Numbered from the stretch's first letter, positions 17,532-27,273 are shown. The stretch: DNA of 64,000 nt from Melioribacteraceae bacterium (GCA_021739765.1 JAIPBD010000007.1:124001-188000), one strand, 5' to 3'. Numbers and translations: made by a program. Notes: generated by a model from the letters alone, not told the origin.

Positions 17532-18515
17532 TTGAAAAGCATAAAGCTTATAGTTTGTTTTGCATTACTAAGCACCATAACCGTAGATGCTCAGTTTAAT
17601 AAATCCGGAAGAACTGTTTTGCAGTTTTTGAAGATTGGCATTGGAGCCCGGCAAGTAGGGATGAGTGAAGCAAGTATTGCAAGCGTTCAAGATGCAAATT
17701 CCATATTCTGGAATCCTGCTGCGACTACAGGAATTGAGGGTATACAAACATCGTTCACCTATACAAGTTGGATTGCTGATCTTAATATAATGAGCGGCGC
17801 TGTTGGCATTTCGTTAGATCAGATAGGAACTGTTTCACTGAGTTACATTACACTTGACTATGGTGACATACCGGAAGCTCTTACAACAAGTGCATCCGGC
17901 AATATCGATACCAGAACCGGATCCTCATTTTCAGGAAGTGATTTAATGTTTGGGATAGGTATCGCCAGAAGTTTTACCGATAAACTTTCAATTGGTGTGA
18001 ATATAAAATACATCCGCGAGGATTTACATGTCTATTCCAGCGACCTCTGGGCATTTGATGTCGGAAGTTATTTTGACACAAAATGGAGGGGTATAAGAAT
18101 AGCTATGAGTGCTCAGAATTTTTCAAGCCAAGCCAGATGGCTGTTCACCAAAGAAGAAGAACAGCAAACATATGAACTTCCAATTGTTTACAGAATTGGG
18201 TTTTCAATTGACATTCTAGGTGGAGAAAAATTATTTCTCGGTGGCGATCCTGATCAGCACAAACTAACATATAATATTGATGCAATCCATACTAATGATT
18301 ATGCGGAAAGATTACACATGGGATTCGAGTATGAGGCATTAAATATGCTTTTCCTCAGAGGTGGATACAGATTTAATTATGAAGAGGGAAATTTAAGTGC
18401 AGGTATTGGTTTCAAATATCAAACTGATTTGCTGAACATTAATGTTGATTATGCTTATGTGCAGTATGACTTCTTGGAATCACCGCACCGAGTAAGTGTA
18501 TCATTATCTTTCTAA
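17532..18515 (+). CDS. PorV/PorQ-family outer-membrane protein
   Basis: About 327 residues. TTG 17532 is chosen because GGAGG at 17518-17522 lies nine bases upstream and the signal peptide 'MKSIKLIVCFALLSTITVDA' starts there; ATG 17484, overlapping the previous stop, would add a charged 16-residue prefix. The mature N-terminus carries the PorV/PorQ block 'FLKIGIGARQVGMSEASIAS' and 'DANSIFWNPAATTGIEG', followed by barrel strands and the C-terminal 'HRVSVSLSF'. PorV shuttles type IX cargo at the outer membrane; PorV/PorQ-like paralogues are numerous in this phylum and their roles vary. Its place after the FnIII/sorting-domain gene suggests that it exports or anchors that protein. Confidence 0.87.
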   Translation: MKSIKLIVCFALLSTITVDAQFNKSGRTVLQFLKIGIGARQVGMSEASIASVQDANSIFWNPAATTGIEGIQTSFTYTSWIADLNIMSGAVGISLDQIGTVSLSYITLDYGDIPEALTTSASGNIDTRTGSSFSGSDLMFGIGIARSFTDKLSIGVNIKYIREDLHVYSSDLWAFDVGSYFDTKWRGIRIAMSAQNFSSQARWLFTKEEEQQTYELPIVYRIGFSIDILGGEKLFLGGDPDQHKLTYNIDAIHTNDYAERLHMGFEYEALNMLFLRGGYRFNYEEGNLSAGIGFKYQTDLLNINVDYAYVQYDFLESPHRVSVSLSF

Positions 18516-18582
18516 TATATTTAATGGTAATTGATTTTAAATACTTCCAAAACCCCGGATTGAAAATAGGAGAAATTCTTTA

Positions 18583-21500
18583 ATGAACTTTGCTAAAGTA
18601 CTAGTAGATGGTGAAAAATTAACAAAAGATAATTTTGCTGAACCGCCAAAAGCGATGGGCGTTTTGCCCTTCTGGTTTTGGAATGGTGAAATGGATGAAG
18701 ATGAAATGAGATGGCAAATGAAGGAATATCATTCGAAAGGTATTTCCGGTTTGTTTATACATGGTCGGTTTGGTGAATCCATCGGTTATTTGTCAGAAAC
18801 TTGGTTTGAGCGAACTAAACATGCGGTAAAAATTGCAAAAGAAATCGGGATTGATGTTTGGGTATACGATGAAATGAACTGGCCAAGCGGAAGTGCTTAT
18901 AGAAAAGTTCCTAAAGAAAATCCTAAGTTAAGACAAAAATATTTGGAAATGGTTGCATTACCTGTACCCGGTCCGATTTTTACATTTCTCGAAGCAACCG
19001 ATGATAGATATGTAAACACCGGCGATTCAAAACCTATCGTTGCTTATGCTTGTTCTGAAGAAGAATTTGAAACAAACTTGAATCCAGATACAATAATTGA
19101 TCTTACCCCAAACTTATCGTTCAACGCCGTTATTCCGTGGGAAGCTCCGAAGGGAAATTGGCGTTTACTTTATTTCTTGGAAAAAGAAATTGACTATTAC
19201 ATCGATGCCTTAAATCCGGATTCAACCAAAAAGTTTTTAGAAGAAACTCATGAAAAATACAAAGAGGCAGTTGGAAAAGAATTCGGTGGAGTAATGCCGG
19301 GATTTTATACTGACGAACCGGCAATGCATTACTATCATGTTGGTATGCAAAATCAAGTAATCCCTTGGACAACACAGATGTTCAAAATATTCCGAGAACG
19401 AAGGGGATATGATTTGAAACCATATCTTGCCGCTCTCTTTTTGGATATGGGTGAAAAAACTGCACAAGTACGTTATGATTTTTGGAAAACTTTAACTGAG
19501 CAATATTCAGAGTCGTATTACAAACAAATCCGCGAATGGTGTGAAGCGAACAATGTATTATTCACCGGACATTTACTGGGTGAAGAATGGATTTGGATGC
19601 ATGCGCGTTGTGAGGGAAACATATTCAAACACTTAAAATATATGCACATTACTGGTGTAGATCATCTTTATCCAATTGTTGGCGGAAAAGATTCAGCAAG
19701 CCAACACGTTGCATTAAAAATTGCAAGTTCAGCAGCTCATCATTATGGAAGCAATCAATTGTTATGCGAATCAATGGGCGGAACTTATTGGGATTGTACA
19801 CTCGAAAGAATGAAGTGGATTGCAAACTGGGAATATGTTCTCGGGGTTACAATTTTTAACAACCATGGTTATCATTATTCGATTGAAGGTGAACGAAAAC
19901 GTGATTGGCCTCCATCTCAATTCTATCATCATACATGGTGGAAGTATTATGATCACTTTGTCAAATATATGTCACGTTTGGGACATATGCTTTCTGCCGG
20001 TAAACACATAGCAAAAGTTTTAATGCTTTATCCGATTAATAGTGCTTGGACAAACTATAAACCAAGTGGTCCGTCTGATTTATTCAATTTAATGCAGTCC
20101 GATTTTGACTACCTAACAGATTTACTTCTAAGACTTCATTACGATTTTGATTACACAGATGAAGATATTTTAGCCGAAGCGGAGGTAGTTGAGGGAAAAC
20201 TTAAAATTAATCAAGAAGAATTTTCCGTAATCTTTCTTCCGCCAATAACAGCTTTACAGCAGAGTGCATTCGATAAATTGCATGAATTTGTTTCGGAGGG
20301 CGGAACGGTAATAGCAGATACAGTAATTCCGAGTGCTCTGCTTGATGCCAAAGATGAAAAATCAGTTGATAGTATTAAAGAACTATTTGGCAAAGATCCG
20401 GCTGATTTATTAAAGCATTTGAATAACGGTACATCATTTAATGTTAGTAAAGTAAGCAGCATCGGTAAAGGCTCGGTTTATTTGTTCGAAGGCAAAGGAT
20501 TATCGAAAGAAAATAAAGAAGCGGAAATCAAAAATTTAATGAATGAAGTACTAACTCCTGATATTACTATTAGTGAAGAAGAAGTATTCTATCTTCATAG
20601 AGTAAAAGACGAGCATGATTTATACTTCTTAACTAATACTCAGCAAAAGAATCTAGGCGAAGTTGAGATTACATTTGAGAAAGTCGGAACACCCGAATTG
20701 TGGAACCCTGAAACCGGGAAAATCGAAAAGATGAATGTTTACTCCGTTGAGAACAACAGACTCAAAATCACATTGCCTTTTGATTCAACTCAATCTCACT
20801 TTGTAATTATTAAAGATGAACTTGAAAAACCATATGTAACAGATAGTAATTTCACAGTTACTGAAGTATCTGATAAAATTGTGAGAGGTTATTCAAAAGA
20901 AGGAATTACAAAAGCTGAATCAAAAGTTATGACTCAAGCGGGGGATAAAATTGTTAGTGTGGAATCATCACAAAAATTGAATGATATCAATTTGGATGGC
21001 AATTATTCATTCGATTTCACTGATGACAATGTTCTTTGCATTGGCAAATACAAAATGACGATGGATGGAGATTCACTGAAAGCAGATGAAATAATTAAAG
21101 AAGATTATGATGATGGTTCTTGGCTTGATGTAACAATGGGAGCATGGGAAATGCAGCTTCCACAAGAAAGAGATGAAGCAACCTACCCCATTACACTTTG
21201 GTATCGAACTTCTTTTGAAATGGAAAAAGTACCTGAATGCCCGAGAGTATTAATTGACGGATTCAGTGGTAAAGAATACACAATGTTTATAAACGGAAAC
21301 GAAATAAAAGATAAAGGCAGAAGAAGTAAGATTGATGCAGAGATTAAGGAAGTCGATATAAAAGACTTTGTTCATGAAGGTGAAAATGTTGTAGCGATCA
21401 GGTTGGTTGCTGTTCGTAGAACAGATGGTATGCTAGATTTACTCAAGATAGTCGGTGGTTTTACCTTGAATAAATATGATAATTCTTATGCAATTGGTGA

Positions 21501-21861
21501 AAAAGTAAGTAAAATAGAATTGGGTGATTGGACGAAGCAAGGTTATCCTCATTATTCCGGAACCGGTATTTATACTACAGAATTTGAATTACCTCAAGAG
21601 TATCTAAGTGGTAAACTTTTCTTAAATGTTAGCTGTGGTGAAGATGTTCTCGAAGTAAAAATAAACGATGGTGAATCAAATATTGCTCTCTGGAATCCAT
21701 ATCAACTTGATATTACTGGATTAGTAAAAGAAGGTAAGAACAAAATAGAATTTCAAGTAACGAATACATTAATAAATATGCTGGAAGCGGTTGAGAAAGA
21801 ATCTGGCTTATTCGAATCACCGGTGATTATTCATGCACCGGAGTATAAAATTGAACTATAG
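18583..21861 (+). CDS. Large cytoplasmic glycoside hydrolase, GH106-like (putative alpha-L-rhamnosidase family)
   Basis: A 1092-residue protein without a signal peptide. The N-terminal half is a TIM-barrel-like domain ('GVLPFWFWNGEMDEDEMRWQ', 'GISGLFIHGRFGE', 'VWVYDEMNWPSGSA', 'FYTDEPAMHYYHVG', 'LLCESMGGTYWDCT', 'FNNHGYHYSIEG'). The acidic residues in 'YTDEPAM' and 'CESMGG' are candidates for catalysis. A flavodoxin-like segment follows ('VIFLPPITALQQSAF', 'GGTVIADT'), and the last 300 residues contain two beta-sandwich, galactose-binding-like parts ('LWYRTSFEM', 'LRLFLNV'-like strands). The layout fits GH106-type and related uncharacterised hydrolases, but the family call is by resemblance. 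ATG 18583 follows AGGAG at good spacing after a 67-bp gap. Cytoplasmic location implies action on imported oligosaccharides. Confidence 0.62.
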   Translation: MNFAKVLVDGEKLTKDNFAEPPKAMGVLPFWFWNGEMDEDEMRWQMKEYHSKGISGLFIHGRFGESIGYLSETWFERTKHAVKIAKEIGIDVWVYDEMNWPSGSAYRKVPKENPKLRQKYLEMVALPVPGPIFTFLEATDDRYVNTGDSKPIVAYACSEEEFETNLNPDTIIDLTPNLSFNAVIPWEAPKGNWRLLYFLEKEIDYYIDALNPDSTKKFLEETHEKYKEAVGKEFGGVMPGFYTDEPAMHYYHVGMQNQVIPWTTQMFKIFRERRGYDLKPYLAALFLDMGEKTAQVRYDFWKTLTEQYSESYYKQIREWCEANNVLFTGHLLGEEWIWMHARCEGNIFKHLKYMHITGVDHLYPIVGGKDSASQHVALKIASSAAHHYGSNQLLCESMGGTYWDCTLERMKWIANWEYVLGVTIFNNHGYHYSIEGERKRDWPPSQFYHHTWWKYYDHFVKYMSRLGHMLSAGKHIAKVLMLYPINSAWTNYKPSGPSDLFNLMQSDFDYLTDLLLRLHYDFDYTDEDILAEAEVVEGKLKINQEEFSVIFLPPITALQQSAFDKLHEFVSEGGTVIADTVIPSALLDAKDEKSVDSIKELFGKDPADLLKHLNNGTSFNVSKVSSIGKGSVYLFEGKGLSKENKEAEIKNLMNEVLTPDITISEEEVFYLHRVKDEHDLYFLTNTQQKNLGEVEITFEKVGTPELWNPETGKIEKMNVYSVENNRLKITLPFDSTQSHFVIIKDELEKPYVTDSNFTVTEVSDKIVRGYSKEGITKAESKVMTQAGDKIVSVESSQKLNDINLDGNYSFDFTDDNVLCIGKYKMTMDGDSLKADEIIKEDYDDGSWLDVTMGAWEMQLPQERDEATYPITLWYRTSFEMEKVPECPRVLIDGFSGKEYTMFINGNEIKDKGRRSKIDAEIKEVDIKDFVHEGENVVAIRLVAVRRTDGMLDLLKIVGGFTLNKYDNSYAIGEKVSKIELGDWTKQGYPHYSGTGIYTTEFELPQEYLSGKLFLNVSCGEDVLEVKINDGESNIALWNPYQLDITGLVKEGKNKIEFQVTNTLINMLEAVEKESGLFESPVIIHAPEYKIEL

Positions 21862-21878
21862 TACTGTGGAGCCTAAAA

Positions 21879-22793
21879 ATGAATAAAGAAGGTATTCTAG
21901 TTGTTGGCAGTGCCAATATGGATCTTGTTGTAACGAGTGAAAGATTTCCAAAACCAGGTGAGACAATTTTCGGAAGAGGATTTGAAATGTTCCCAGGTGG
22001 TAAAGGGGCTAACCAAGCCGTCAGCTGTGCAAAACTTGGTGGTGTGACTTACTTCTTGGGTAAAATGGGTAATGATGACTTTCATGATTTACTGGATAAA
22101 TCTCTCTCTGAAAATGGTGTTGATGTTAAAGATGTAATTGTTGAAAAAAATGCACACACAGGTGTCGCCTTGATTAGTGTGGATGGTAAAGGTGAAAACG
22201 AGATCATAGTTATCTCGGGAAGTAATATGATGTTCGAAGAAGAAGATTTGTTGCTAAACAAAGATTACTTCTCAAAAGTAAAAGTGGTGTTAACACAATT
22301 AGAAATCCCAATTAATACAGTGGCTCTTGCTGCTCGATTAGCAAAAGAGAACGATTCTATTTTTATACTAAATCCGGCTCCAGCTGCCGAACTTCAAGAT
22401 GACCTCCTATCAAAAATAGATTATATAACACCTAACGTGTCAGAATTAGAAATATTAAGTGGTCAGACAATATCCGATAACTCCTCTGCTGAGCAAGCTG
22501 CAAAAGTTTTATTAGAAAGAGGAGTTGCAAACGTAATTGTTACAATTGGAAAAGAAGGTTCCCTTTTAGTAAATAATGAGCGGACGGTACACTTTGCTAC
22601 ACAGAAAGTAAATGCGGTTGATACAACAGCAGCAGGTGATAGTTTTAACGGTGCGTTGGCATATCTTTTATCGATTGGTAAATCCATTGATGAAGCTATT
22701 CATTTTGCAAATTGTTCTGCCGCTCTTTCGGTTACAAAAGCTGGAGCTCAAAATTCGATGCCAACTTTTAAAGAGGTAGAGGCATTACTCTAA
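21879..22793 (+). CDS. rbsK: Ribokinase (PfkB family)
   Basis: A 304-residue PfkB sugar kinase. The N-terminal 'VVGSANMDLVVTSERFPKPG' and 'GGKGANQAVSCAKLGG' bind the sugar, and the C-terminal 'NAVDTTAAGDSFNGALAY' carries the catalytic Asp and the anion hole. The N-P-A-P motif ('FILNPAPAAEL') is typical of ribokinase. It lies 17 bp after the GH gene and directly before rbsD. It phosphorylates ribose or a similar pentose with ATP in the cytoplasm. A nucleoside hydrolase at 56433 could supply ribose; otherwise the pair may serve another sugar of this locus. Confidence 0.92.
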   Translation: MNKEGILVVGSANMDLVVTSERFPKPGETIFGRGFEMFPGGKGANQAVSCAKLGGVTYFLGKMGNDDFHDLLDKSLSENGVDVKDVIVEKNAHTGVALISVDGKGENEIIVISGSNMMFEEEDLLLNKDYFSKVKVVLTQLEIPINTVALAARLAKENDSIFILNPAPAAELQDDLLSKIDYITPNVSELEILSGQTISDNSSAEQAAKVLLERGVANVIVTIGKEGSLLVNNERTVHFATQKVNAVDTTAAGDSFNGALAYLLSIGKSIDEAIHFANCSAALSVTKAGAQNSMPTFKEVEALL

Positions 22794-22820
22794 TTATTGA
22801 TAAATGTAGGAGAGATTAAA

Positions 22821-23225
22821 ATGAAAAAGTCGGGAGTTTTAAATGCACCACTTTCTCATATAATTGCAACGATGGGGCATACTGATAAATTGGTTATTTG
22901 TGATAGCGGATTACCAATTCCTAAAGATGCTTATGTTGTTGATTTAGCGTTAACAAAAAATATTCCCCGTTTTATTGATGTGTTAAAGGTAGTACTCGAA
23001 GAATTAGAAGTAGAGAGGGTAATTATAGCAAAAGAACTTGTCTCGGGGAATAACGGAATGTTAAGCGAAATTAAAAACTTGCTGCCTGGAAAAGAGTTTG
23101 AAGAAGTTACACATGAAGAATTTAAAAGATTAACTCGTGAAAATGGCGATGTAGCCTTTGTTCGCACCGGCGAAGCTACCGCATTTGCAAATATAATTTT
23201 GGTCTCGGGTGTCACATTTGGATAA
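22821..23225 (+). CDS. rbsD: D-ribose pyranase
   Basis: A 134-residue protein with the RbsD signature 'IIATMGHTDKLVICDSGLPI', which includes the catalytic His of the GHTD motif, and the C-terminal 'AFVRTGEATAFANIILVSGV'. It interconverts the pyranose and furanose forms of ribose or related sugars before phosphorylation by RbsK, whose gene ends 27 bp upstream. ATG 22821 is chosen because GGAGAG lies about eight bases upstream; TTG 22797 would add eight residues outside the family alignment. Confidence 0.92.
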   Translation: MKKSGVLNAPLSHIIATMGHTDKLVICDSGLPIPKDAYVVDLALTKNIPRFIDVLKVVLEELEVERVIIAKELVSGNNGMLSEIKNLLPGKEFEEVTHEEFKRLTRENGDVAFVRTGEATAFANIILVSGVTFG

Positions 23226-23242
23226 CTCAGATTAAATATTGG

Positions 23243-24730
23243 ATGAGAATAATTTATTTCGATATCGATTCATTGCGACCTGACCATTTGGGATGTTACG
23301 GCTATCATAGAAATACCAGTCCTAATATTGACGCAATCGCAAACGAAGGGATACGTTTTACTAATTGTTATACTTCCGATGCACCTTGTGCACCTAGCAG
23401 AAATGCTTTATTAACCGGACAATTCGGAATTCATAATGGGTTAATTGCTCATTCAGATACTGCCGGTGATTTATTTAAAGAGGGTAAGGGACGTTGGTTC
23501 TTCTCCCAGTTAGGGGATTCATGCTGGGCTAATCAATTTAGAAAAGCCGGATTAAAAACAGTAACAATTTCACCATTTGCCGAACGACATTCTTCTTATC
23601 AATGGTATGCCGGATTTAACGAAATGTACAATACCGGCGGAATTGGAGAAGAAGGCGCTGAAGAAATTATGCCTATTGCAAAAGATTGGTTGCAGCGCAA
23701 TGCAAAAAATGATAATTGGTTTTTACATATTAATCTTTGGGATCCGCATACACCATATAGAGTCCCGGAAGAATATGGTGAACCATTTAAAGAGGATCCT
23801 TTACCGGAATGGTACACGGAAGAGGTAAGACAAAAACATTGGAAAGGAGCCGGATCATGGTCGGCTCAAGAAGGTTTAGGTTACGGAGAAGAACATCCCT
23901 ATAACAATCCCGAAAAGTATCCTCGTCAGCCAAGTCAAATTTCATCAATCGAAGAAGCACGTAAAATGTTTGATGGTTATGATACCGGAATTAAATATGC
24001 CGACGATCACATTAAGATGATTCTTGATGAATTAAAGAAACAAAATGTATTTGAAGAAACGACCATAATTATTACCGCAGACCACGGCGAAAATTTAGGT
24101 GAACTAAATATTTATTACGATCACCAAACCGCAGATTATGTCACTCCAAGAGTACCGTACATAATTAAATGGCCTGGAATAACAGAAGAACTAAAAGGAA
24201 AAAGGTTTGATGCACTTCATTATCAATTTGACTTGGGAGCAACATTAGTTGAGTTTGCCGGTTCAAAAACTCCAAACAACTGGGATGCAAAAAGTAATGC
24301 AGTTAGTATAAAAAAATTAAGTGATGAGGGACGAGATTATTTAGTTCTCTCGCAAGGTGCTCATACTTGTCAGCGTTCGGTAAGATTCAGTGATTATATC
24401 TGTATTCGTTCGTACCACGACGGTTATCATAATTATCCTGACTTTATGCTCTTCAACATAAAAGATGACCCGCACGAACAAAGAAATTTAGCCGAAGAAA
24501 AACCCGAATTGGTAGACAAAGCGATGAGATACTTGGAAGAATGGCATGGTGAAATGATGCGGTCTGCAAAACATCCCCATGACCCAATGTGGTTTGTAAT
24601 TAATGAAGGCGGACCGATGCACACACGCTTTGGATTGAAAGAATATATCCAAAGATTGAAAGATACAGGTAGAGAAGATCAAGCTAAATTAATGTTAACT
24701 AAACATCCGGAAATATTAGAGATTGAATGA
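23243..24730 (+). CDS. Sulfatase (formylglycine type, C-x-P-S-R motif), apparently cytoplasmic
   Basis: A 495-residue S1-family sulfatase. The active-site motif 'CAPSRNALLTG' starts at Cys49, the residue converted to formylglycine. Metal ligands are in 'YFDIDSLRPDHLGCYGY' and the later 'TADHGENLGE'. No signal peptide precedes the first beta strand, so the enzyme appears to work in the cytoplasm on small imported sulfated sugars. A secreted sulfatase would be more usual. A cysteine-type motif needs a maturase (anSME or FGE), and none is seen in the window. It overlaps the next gene by four bases. Some sulfatase-fold enzymes are phosphoesterases, so the substrate is open. Confidence 0.87.
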   Translation: MRIIYFDIDSLRPDHLGCYGYHRNTSPNIDAIANEGIRFTNCYTSDAPCAPSRNALLTGQFGIHNGLIAHSDTAGDLFKEGKGRWFFSQLGDSCWANQFRKAGLKTVTISPFAERHSSYQWYAGFNEMYNTGGIGEEGAEEIMPIAKDWLQRNAKNDNWFLHINLWDPHTPYRVPEEYGEPFKEDPLPEWYTEEVRQKHWKGAGSWSAQEGLGYGEEHPYNNPEKYPRQPSQISSIEEARKMFDGYDTGIKYADDHIKMILDELKKQNVFEETTIIITADHGENLGELNIYYDHQTADYVTPRVPYIIKWPGITEELKGKRFDALHYQFDLGATLVEFAGSKTPNNWDAKSNAVSIKKLSDEGRDYLVLSQGAHTCQRSVRFSDYICIRSYHDGYHNYPDFMLFNIKDDPHEQRNLAEEKPELVDKAMRYLEEWHGEMMRSAKHPHDPMWFVINEGGPMHTRFGLKEYIQRLKDTGREDQAKLMLTKHPEILEIE

Positions 24731-25710
24731 AATATAGAAAGTTTGGGAAATTAGATTGGCAGGTTTCTGAGATTGGTTTCGGTGGATGGGCAATCGGAGG
24801 AGGATGGGGTCCGCAAAGCGATGCCGAATCTATCAAAGCGCTGCATCGAGCAATTGATCTAGGTGTAAATTTTATTGATACTGCACAAGGTTACGGTGAC
24901 GGGCATAGTGAAGAACTAATCGGGAAGGTACTAAAAGAAAGAAGCGAAGAGATTTTTGTTGCAACGAAGGTTCCACCAAAAGAATTCGATTGGCCGCCTA
25001 GAATTGATTACGATGCGCGAGAAGCTTTCCCGAAGGAATACATTATTGAAGAATGTGAAAAATCTCTAAAACGATTACAACGTGATTATTTGGATGTTTA
25101 TCAGTTTCATACATGGTCAACAAGATTCAACGCTCAAGTTGAATGGTTTGAAGCTTTTGAACAACTAAAAGAAGAAGGTAAGATCAGAGCATCCGGAGCA
25201 TCGGTACCTGATATTACACCCTATTACATTATCGGAGCTCTGGTAGAAGGGAAAATCGATTCAATACAATTGATATATAATTTGTTTGAACAGTTTCCGG
25301 CTTGGAATACATTAAAAGTTTGTAAAGAACTTAAAATTGGAGTGATTGTTCGTGTTCCATTTGATGAAGGAGCTTTGACCGGTAAGTATAATTTAGGAAC
25401 AACTTTTCCTGATGGCGATGTTCGTCAGCATTATTTTAGAGGAAACAACTTAAAACGGACAATTGAAAAAGTTGATCAGATAAATAAATACAAAGATGAA
25501 AATCATCCAAAATTAACCACTGCCGATTTTGCACTGAAGTTTTGCTTAAGCAATGAAGCTGTCACTACAGTAATACCCGGTATAAGAAATTTTAACCAAG
25601 CAGAGATGAATACATCGGCTAGCGATGGTAATTATTTTTCAAATGATGAGATAAAAGCTTTAGAAAAATTTGCTTGGCGTAAAGATTTTTGGAATGAAGA
25701 ATTTGAATAA
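24727..25710 (+). CDS. Aldo/keto reductase, copy 1
   Basis: A 327-residue NAD(P)H-dependent AKR barrel. The catalytic tetrad is visible: Asp in 'NFIDTAQGYG', the Tyr of the same stretch, Lys in 'VATKV' and His in 'DVYQFHTW'. 'GFGGWAIGGGWG' opens the barrel and 'VIPGIRNFNQAEMNT' near the C-terminus binds the cofactor. ATG 24727 overlaps the sulfatase stop, so the two are coupled. Reduction or oxidation of a sugar released by the locus is likely; a second AKR of a different branch lies at 51298. Confidence 0.91.
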   Translation: MKYRKFGKLDWQVSEIGFGGWAIGGGWGPQSDAESIKALHRAIDLGVNFIDTAQGYGDGHSEELIGKVLKERSEEIFVATKVPPKEFDWPPRIDYDAREAFPKEYIIEECEKSLKRLQRDYLDVYQFHTWSTRFNAQVEWFEAFEQLKEEGKIRASGASVPDITPYYIIGALVEGKIDSIQLIYNLFEQFPAWNTLKVCKELKIGVIVRVPFDEGALTGKYNLGTTFPDGDVRQHYFRGNNLKRTIEKVDQINKYKDENHPKLTTADFALKFCLSNEAVTTVIPGIRNFNQAEMNTSASDGNYFSNDEIKALEKFAWRKDFWNEEFE

Positions 25711-25740
25711 AAGTAAACTAATACAAACGGAGAAAGCACA

Positions 25741-27198
25741 ATGAAAAAACTACTGATTATGATTTTTACCGGAATGCTGCTGATTTCATGCAGTTCTGAA
25801 GGACAAAAAGCTAAGACTGAAAAATTGATGTACGATAAACTTCTTACCAAAAATTCAGCCGAGTATTATCATATGCCTTTAGGTCTCTGTGAAGATTGGC
25901 CTGAAGAAACTACAACTCGTGAAATTTACGTGAACGATTTTGATTTATTAAAACGATCCAATATTGATTATCTCAGAATATCTTTTGGCTGGGATGCTAT
26001 TGAATACGAAAAAGATAAATATGATTGGCTCTTTTGGGATGATTTTGTAAAAACCGGTGTTGATGATTATGGTATTACAATGATTCCTTATGTTTGTTAT
26101 ACCCCCGCTTGGAATTCAACCGAACCGGCAGATTCAGCTCTCTATTGGAATGTTCCTGCTGTTGATATGGAGCAATGGGGCGAGTTTATGTTCGATTTAG
26201 TAACCCGCTACAAAGATCGTATCAAGACTTGGGAATTGTGGAACGAACCGGATATTTGGATTTACTGGAGAACAGAAGATGTAGCACAATTTGCCGAATT
26301 TACTAAAATCGGTGCAGATGCTGTAAAACGTGCCGATCCGGAAGCGAAAGTTGTTTTGGGTGGTATCGCATATAAACCTGAATGGATCGAAGCATTATTT
26401 AAAGATCATGGTGTTAGCCCATATATTGATGTTGTTAACTGTCACAATTATTTCGAAACTTGGCATGAAAATCCGGTTGAAGAAATAACCGATTATATAA
26501 ATGATGTATATAATGTTGTTAAAGAATATGGTAATAAGCAACCGATTTGGATGGCTGAAGTTGGATACAGTACATTTAAGCAAGGTTCAACAGTTTCCAC
26601 ATCTTATTCAGCTTATTACGATTATGAACACAAACCGGAATATCAAGCAGTTGATTTAACAAAAAGAGTTGCATTGGTTAGATCAACCGGACAGATAGAT
26701 GCAATGGCTTGGTATGAAATTAAAGACCTTCCTCCAAGTGACGAAGTGATTGGAGATATTTACAATAATAAACACTTAGGTATAGCCTATGCTGATCATT
26801 CACCTAAGCCTGCAAACAAAGCATTAATTTTTGTGAATGAACTTTTAATGCAGCCGGTAAAAAGTATTGACGAAAAAGTTACTTCGAATGCAAAAGAAGG
26901 AACTGACAGCCGCTTTGTAGCTTTTGAAAGAGAAAATGGCGACATGATTCTATTCGCTTGGCTGCAGACAGTTCAATATGATAAACGAAGTGATGATAAA
27001 ACCGGAGCCGTGAAAGATGAAAGAGTTGAAACTATTACCTATACTCTTCCTTCTGCTCTAAGTGGTTCGGCTACTCTTTATGATGCTGTTGGCAACCATC
27101 AAGAATTTAGTTCAGTTGAAAAAAGTGATAATCAATCTATGCTTAAAGATGTTACTCTTAAAGGTGGCGAGATAGCTGTTATCGAGATTAAAAAATAA
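25741..27198 (+). CDS. GH39-like / clan GH-A glycoside hydrolase lipoprotein
   Basis: A 485-residue lipoprotein (lipobox 'GMLLISC', Cys17). The barrel has the clan GH-A layout: 'FDLLKRSNIDYLRISFGWDA' at the front, acid/base Glu169 in 'TWELWNEPD' and nucleophile Glu273 in 'IWMAEVGYSTF'. It resembles GH39 and related xylosidase/arabinofuranosidase-like enzymes; the C-terminal 100 residues form a small beta domain. The subfamily is not certain. Anchored in the periplasm or on the outer membrane, it would trim glycans before import. ATG 25741 follows GGAG. The gene is followed by a composite palindromic repeat. Confidence 0.78.
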   Translation: MKKLLIMIFTGMLLISCSSEGQKAKTEKLMYDKLLTKNSAEYYHMPLGLCEDWPEETTTREIYVNDFDLLKRSNIDYLRISFGWDAIEYEKDKYDWLFWDDFVKTGVDDYGITMIPYVCYTPAWNSTEPADSALYWNVPAVDMEQWGEFMFDLVTRYKDRIKTWELWNEPDIWIYWRTEDVAQFAEFTKIGADAVKRADPEAKVVLGGIAYKPEWIEALFKDHGVSPYIDVVNCHNYFETWHENPVEEITDYINDVYNVVKEYGNKQPIWMAEVGYSTFKQGSTVSTSYSAYYDYEHKPEYQAVDLTKRVALVRSTGQIDAMAWYEIKDLPPSDEVIGDIYNNKHLGIAYADHSPKPANKALIFVNELLMQPVKSIDEKVTSNAKEGTDSRFVAFERENGDMILFAWLQTVQYDKRSDDKTGAVKDERVETITYTLPSALSGSATLYDAVGNHQEFSSVEKSDNQSMLKDVTLKGGEIAVIEIKK

Positions 27199-27209
27199 GT
27201 AATTATAAA

Positions 27210-27273
27210 TTAATCCACGACTTATGTCGTGGGTTAATGATAAGAAAAATATATAATAACCGTTTCAACGGTT
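27210..27273. repeat. Composite intergenic repeat, copy 1 (hairpin plus AACCGTT palindrome)
   Basis: A hairpin with 12-base arms (27210-27221 and 27226-27237, 11 of 12 paired, outer TTAA, core ACGAC/GTCGT) is followed after 20 bases by AACCGTT-TC-AACGGTT (27258-27273). The same two parts in the opposite orientation and nearly the same spacing occur at 56308-56374. It resembles REP-type intergenic elements. Confidence 0.7.

Noticed and set aside
18583-21861. GH2 assignment for the 1092-residue hydrolase
   Set aside because: C-terminal sandwich parts resemble GH2 sugar-binding domains, but the barrel lacks the N-E-S and S-E-x-G motifs of GH2; a GH106-like call fits better.
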